Source: Sulfitobacter sp. SK012
GTDB taxonomy: Bacteria; Pseudomonadota; Alphaproteobacteria; Rhodobacterales; Rhodobacteraceae
Assembly (NCBI RefSeq): GCF_003352085.1
Contig: NZ_CP025804.1
Span: 434,001 to 498,000 of the forward strand
Direction of reading: 5' to 3'
DNA: 64,000 bases
This document shows positions 60,586 to 64,000 of the stretch, piece after piece (position 1 is the first letter of the stretch; the number at the start of each line of letters is the position of its first letter). Under the pieces are notes generated by a model, which saw only the letters and a program-made list of their open reading frames with translations, had not been told where the DNA came from and ran no database searches. Made by a program: the position numbers and the translations under genes.

Positions 60586-61131
60586 ATGGAACGAGACCTC
60601 ACGCTGATCGCACTCTTTACCGCCCTTGTCGCTGCTTTGGGCTTGGTGCCCGCGCTGATGTTGGGGTTTGGCGTGCCTATCACGGCGCAAAGCCTTGGAA
60701 TCATGCTCTGCGGCACCGTGTTGGGGTCATGGCGCGGTGGGCTTGCGGCGCTTTTATTTGTCGGGCTTGTCGCTCTTGGGTTGCCGCTGCTGTCCGGTGG
60801 ACGTGGGGGCTTTGGTGTCTTTCAATCGCCAACGGTCGGATTTGTGGTGGGCTTCCCGTTTGCGGCCTTTGTAACAGGTCTAATCACTGAACGGCTGCGG
60901 GGAACTTCCACGTCTTTCGCCGCGTGGACTGGGGCCTTGGTTGGTGGCGTTGTCGTGCTCTATGCGTTTGGGGTCACGGGCTTGTCCTTAGTGCTTGGTA
61001 AAACGATGACCGAGGCCACAATGCTGGTGATTGCATTTATTCCCGGCGATATGATCAAGGCCGTGTTGGCTGGTCTGATTACAGGGGCCCTGTACCGGGC
61101 GCGGCCACGCAGCGTGCTGTCACGCGCGTAA
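60586..61131 (+). CDS. bioY: biotin ECF transporter S-component BioY
   Basis: A 181-residue integral membrane protein with about six helices and BioY motifs: FGVPITAQSLGIMLCGTVLG and GRGGFGVFQSPTVGFVVGFP. Binds biotin with high affinity and imports it with BioMN. AAAGGA precedes ATG 60586. No BioR-type TTATNNATAA box was found upstream of bioM. Its stop overlaps the convergent thiolase gene by 12 bp. Confidence 0.95.
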   Translation: MERDLTLIALFTALVAALGLVPALMLGFGVPITAQSLGIMLCGTVLGSWRGGLAALLFVGLVALGLPLLSGGRGGFGVFQSPTVGFVVGFPFAAFVTGLITERLRGTSTSFAAWTGALVGGVVVLYAFGVTGLSLVLGKTMTEATMLVIAFIPGDMIKAVLAGLITGALYRARPRSVLSRA

Positions 61132-62223
61132 CACGAGCGCCGTGGCGATACCGCCTGCTGCGGCAATGGTGGCCATGCCCGTGCCACAGCCGCGCCGTTC
61201 CAGTTCGTGATACAACCGAACCCCATTGATCGTCCCAGAAACTCCAATCGGATGACCTCGCGCCAATGATCCACCGCCTAGGTTCACACGGTCGGGCTTA
61301 AGCCCTGCGCCTTGGACACAAGCGATGGCCTGAACGGCGTAGGCCTCCATCACCTCCGCGATGTCGATATCGTTGGGGGCTAGGTTGGTCTGTTTCAGCG
61401 CGGCCTTTATCGCCGCGATAGGCGCGATGCCGGGGCTCTCGGGCGCGCTTCCACAAGTGGCTCCGCCCAAGATTGTAGGTCCGCTGCGGCCAAGTTGGGT
61501 CGCCATGCGGTCTGATACGACAACGCAAAACGCAGCGGCATCAGCGGCGACGGACGTGTTGGCGGCCGTGACACTTCCTGAAATAGCTGCCGCACGGGCA
61601 CAAAGCGCTGGCGTTAGGTTGCGAGTGAAGCTGTCGGTTTGGACATCACCCAGCGGGATTATCTCACCGTTCCCGAATGCCGCGTTGCGGGCTTTTTGGT
61701 GACTATCGATGGCCCAGCTGTCCTGCATTTCGCGGGTAGTGCCCTCGGATTGGGCCAATTGATCGGCGGCCTGCGCCATGTCTGGATCGCGATCTGGCCA
61801 AGGGGAGAAGGGGGGGTGATCATAGGCTTCTGGCTGGCGTCCATCGGCAAAAGTCACCAAGCGAAGTGGCCTGCGGGAGTAGCTTTCAACCCCACCGGCA
61901 ATGACTACATCGGCCGCACCACTCAGAATCATCTGGCGCGCAAGAAGCAGGCTGTCCAATCCACCTGCGCATTGGCGGTCAATGCTGAGCCCGGCAATCC
62001 GCTGTGGCAGGCCCGCCGCCAATGCAACAAGCCGGGCAGGATTGCCACCACCACCCAGGGCGTTTGACACGATGACCTCGTCCACCTGCGCCGCGACAAG
62101 CCCAGCCTGCGCCATCGCGGCCTGCAGCACGGGGGCCCCGAGATCATGCAGCGAAAGTGCGGCAAATGCACCGCCTCGGGGGACCACCGCAGAACGGCAC
62201 GCTGAGATAATTTGAACACTCAT
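61120..62223 (-). CDS. thiolase family protein (acyl-CoA acyltransferase)
   Basis: A 367-residue thiolase fold, a little shorter than the ~390 typical. Nucleophile Cys in SIDRQCAGGLDSLLLA (~78), the NEAF-equivalent region VMEAYAVQAIACVQ, His in GGSLARGHPIGVSG, and the second Cys in RRGCGTGMATIAAAGG. It may cleave or condense acyl-CoAs. Co-transcribed with the acyl-CoA synthetase-like gene (ATGA overlap at 62220-62223). Position beside bioMNY may hint at a link with biotin precursor (pimeloyl) or fatty acyl metabolism; not proven. Confidence 0.87.
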   Translation of the reverse strand: MSVQIISACRSAVVPRGGAFAALSLHDLGAPVLQAAMAQAGLVAAQVDEVIVSNALGGGGNPARLVALAAGLPQRIAGLSIDRQCAGGLDSLLLARQMILSGAADVVIAGGVESYSRRPLRLVTFADGRQPEAYDHPPFSPWPDRDPDMAQAADQLAQSEGTTREMQDSWAIDSHQKARNAAFGNGEIIPLGDVQTDSFTRNLTPALCARAAAISGSVTAANTSVAADAAAFCVVVSDRMATQLGRSGPTILGGATCGSAPESPGIAPIAAIKAALKQTNLAPNDIDIAEVMEAYAVQAIACVQGAGLKPDRVNLGGGSLARGHPIGVSGTINGVRLYHELERRGCGTGMATIAAAGGIATALVLRA

Positions 62224-63428
62224 GTTGTGCCTCCAGCAAGAGCGGTTAGGGCGACTAGATCGGGCTTGCCCGAGGGCAGGCGGGGAAAGGGATCGGCAAA
62301 GATCACAGTGCGCGGTGTGGCCAGAGCACCATAGTTGTCGCGGCAAATTTGGCGGACATGCTCGGCAACCGGTTGATTGTCCTGACCTTCAAGAACAGCG
62401 ATCAAGCTACTCCCTCTGGTGCGGTTTGGAAGGGCCACAACAGCCACTTGTGGCATGTCAGGTTGCGCAGCCAACATGGCTTCAAGGTCATCAAGAAACA
62501 CGTTCTGATCCGCGATTGTCACCATCCGGCCTGCACGGCCAACGATATAAAGGTTGCCCTTTTCGTCGATCCAACCGTGCTCTCCAACGGTCAACCATTC
62601 GGCGTCCGATTGCGTATGTGGGCTTTGGTCACTGGCATATCCGTCGAACAAATAGGGCCCCTTAACCCAGATTGTACCGGTGCCATCGGAATTGGCATCG
62701 CGTACTTGTACCTCCACCTGTGGATAGGCGCGCCCGACAGATCCGTTTGGGGTTGATGCATCTGCTATGCTCACAAAACTGGTCTCCGCTGAGCCATAGA
62801 ACACTCGTAGATCTGCGTTGGGGCAGGCGGCTTCAATTTGACGTCGTGTTGCGGCATCAAGCGCACCGCCACCGCAGAGGATCAACCGAAGTTGCGGTAT
62901 ATTGTTACCTTTGCAAAGCAGGCGCAGCTGTGTGGGTGTTGCGTAAAGAATGCTGATTTTTGCGCTGTTTAGGGCCTTTGATTGTTTGCTGGGGCGCAAT
63001 TCCGCGAGGACATGTGCGTCCATTCCCAGATGAAGTGCCTCAAGGATGCCGTAGAGGGACAATGAATGACTAATCGGGCCAAGTACGGCGATCTGGTCGC
63101 TGGCGGTGTAGCCAAAAAGCGCAGCGTTGGTTTCAAAACTCGCGATCCAAGAGGCATGACTGCGTTGAATAAGCTTTGGGCTGCCGGTGCTTCCACCAGT
63201 GCTCGTTACGAAGCTGTTCTTGGGGGGCATTGTCGCTGGGGCGGTTCCGATACAGAAAGCGTTGCCCGTTCCCAAGATCTCGCTGAGGTGGCTGAGAGCT
63301 AGTTCTGCTGGGTCGGGGGAGATGATCTGGAGACCGCTAATATTGCTCGGTCGGGTCCGACGCGCCACTTGCTGCGGCCCGACATAGGCGCGCGCGACTG
63401 GATGCCAATGAAACGTTGATGTCTGCAT
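62220..63428 (-). CDS. AMP-binding acyl-CoA synthetase-like protein, short
   Basis: A 402-residue ANL-superfamily enzyme. The nucleotide loop is TSTGGSTGSPKLIQRSHASW, then YGSAETSF (A5), GEHGWIDEKGNLYIVGRAGRMV (A7/A8, in part) and the catalytic Lys at PSGKPDL (A10). Typical members have ~500-560 residues; the region before the phosphate loop is much reduced here. Likely makes an acyl-CoA for the adjacent thiolase. The substrate is unknown. ATG 63428 is chosen over the in-frame 63464. Confidence 0.85.
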   Translation of the reverse strand: MQTSTFHWHPVARAYVGPQQVARRTRPSNISGLQIISPDPAELALSHLSEILGTGNAFCIGTAPATMPPKNSFVTSTGGSTGSPKLIQRSHASWIASFETNAALFGYTASDQIAVLGPISHSLSLYGILEALHLGMDAHVLAELRPSKQSKALNSAKISILYATPTQLRLLCKGNNIPQLRLILCGGGALDAATRRQIEAACPNADLRVFYGSAETSFVSIADASTPNGSVGRAYPQVEVQVRDANSDGTGTIWVKGPYLFDGYASDQSPHTQSDAEWLTVGEHGWIDEKGNLYIVGRAGRMVTIADQNVFLDDLEAMLAAQPDMPQVAVVALPNRTRGSSLIAVLEGQDNQPVAEHVRQICRDNYGALATPRTVIFADPFPRLPSGKPDLVALTALAGGTT

Positions 63429-63561
63429 GCGCGCGGCCCTCGTTCTTTGTTCGCGACATATCAAACCACGCGGCGCATGACCATCGGTGCAAAATACGGT
63501 CGCGCCTCCTCGGCAGCTTGGCTAAAGTGGCGGGATAACGGATCACAGGAGCTTTTATCCC

Positions 63562-64000
63562 ATGGCAGAGACAATGCGCGCGATCGAGATTACCAAGCCG
63601 GGCGGCCCGGAGGTATTGCAGCTGTGCACACGTGAGGTGCCGCAGCCGGGACCGGGTGAGGTTGTGATCAAGGTGGCTTGGGCTGGGGTCAACCGGCCCG
63701 ATGCGCTGCAGCGTGCTGGTGCCTATGCGCCGCCACCGACTGCGAGCGATTTGCCTGGTCTTGAGGCCTCTGGCGAGGTCGTGGCCCTTGGATCAGGAGT
63801 TGCTGGGATCGCTATGGGTGACCAAGTTTGTGCGCTGTTGCCCGGTGGCGGTTATGCAGAATACGTCGCAACCCCTGCGGCCCATTGCCTGCCCGTTCCA
63901 AAGGGCATGGGGCTTAAGGAAGCGGCGTGTCTGCCTGAGACGTTTTTCACCGTCTGGTCCAACGTTTTCATGCGCGGTGGCCTGCAGGCCGGGGAACGGT
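63562..64000 (+). CDS. NAD(P)H:quinone oxidoreductase (zinc-type alcohol dehydrogenase family, PIG3-like), cut by window end
   Basis: The first 146 residues of a medium-chain dehydrogenase/reductase are visible. They show VPQPGPGEVVIKVAWAGVNR, PDALQRAGAYAPPPTASDLP, GLEASGEVVALG and AAHCLPVPKGM. It lacks the catalytic-zinc Cys/His set of alcohol dehydrogenases and matches quinone oxidoreductases of the PIG3/QorA kind. AGGAGC precedes ATG 63562 (alternative ATG 63574). Divergent from the acyl-CoA synthetase gene. The NADPH-binding domain lies beyond the window. Confidence 0.85.
   Translation, partial: MAETMRAIEITKPGGPEVLQLCTREVPQPGPGEVVIKVAWAGVNRPDALQRAGAYAPPPTASDLPGLEASGEVVALGSGVAGIAMGDQVCALLPGGGYAEYVATPAAHCLPVPKGMGLKEAACLPETFFTVWSNVFMRGGLQAGER

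Noticed and set aside
1..64000. CRISPR arrays, rRNA genes, prophage or conjugative modules
   Set aside because: No regularly spaced repeats, rRNA sequence, phage structural genes or conjugation genes were seen; the only mobile element is the IS30 copy.

Overview
Organism. The window looks like a chromosomal segment of a marine alphaproteobacterium of the Rhodobacterales (Roseobacter group). Pointers: an imuA-imuB-dnaE2 mutasome with an alphaproteobacterial GAAC-N7-GAAC LexA box; a taurine:pyruvate aminotransferase beside tauABC; several DMGDH-type FAD oxidoreductase/aminomethyltransferase fusions; L-malyl-CoA lyase of the ethylmalonyl-CoA pathway; COQ9, DUF1244, FYDLN-acid and YtoQ family proteins; and two envelope proteins with VPLPA-type C-terminal sorting signals. 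This assignment is an inference from gene content.

Layout. 1-4.7 kb: a one-carbon module with a homocysteine/betaine methyltransferase between two dimethylglycine/sarcosine dehydrogenase-like fusions. 4.7-9.8 kb: rluA-type pseudouridine synthase, aldehyde dehydrogenase, 1-Cys peroxiredoxin, GT25 glycosyltransferase, a HigA-like antitoxin remnant and a VPLPA-CTERM GDSL esterase. 9.9-13.4 kb: pnp with a structured leader, and an orphan amino-acid-type binding protein. 13.5-18.5 kb: tpa divergent from tauA-tauB-tauC. 18.6-26.5 kb: a DEAD-box helicase and the SOS mutasome imuA-imuB-dnaE2. 26.6-32.4 kb: glycerate 2-kinase, then a three-gene operon (FAD oxidoreductase/GcvT, non-pyrrolysine MttB-family methyltransferase, TetR). 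32.4-34.4 kb: decayed DNA, a frameshifted IS30 element and tRNA-Ala(GGC). 34.5-40.3 kb: FYDLN-acid protein, DUF45 peptidase, GntR/FCD regulator with a perfect operator palindrome, GNAT, dual-specificity phosphatase, accA, LysE exporter, mcl1. 40.5-43.9 kb: dgcN-dgcA-D-amino acid transaminase-MaoC. 43.9-54.7 kb: DUF1244, an N-formylglutamate amidohydrolase pseudogene, pyk, a second VPLPA protein, rpmI-rplT, then pheS and pheT separated by three unrelated genes, ytoQ and a GST. 54.9-64 kb: mscL, ald with a divergent Lrp regulator, cupin and lipocalin-like genes, rpsU, coq9, the biotin transporter bioMNY, a thiolase/acyl-CoA synthetase pair and the start of a quinone oxidoreductase.

How the genes work together. 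Much of the window serves osmolyte and organic-nitrogen catabolism. Betaine-derived methyl groups pass to homocysteine or tetrahydrofolate. Taurine is imported and transaminated with pyruvate, giving alanine that Ald can return to pyruvate. D-glutamate would be handled by DgcN/DgcA and a D-amino acid transaminase. Mcl1 links to acetyl-CoA/glyoxylate metabolism. No wholly new system is evident. The most informative novelties are local: an MttB homologue operon with no corrinoid gene in view, a TauC with a large extra-cytoplasmic insertion, candidate operators, an IS30 element and a hydrolase gene both damaged by visible deletions, and a split pheS/pheT locus.
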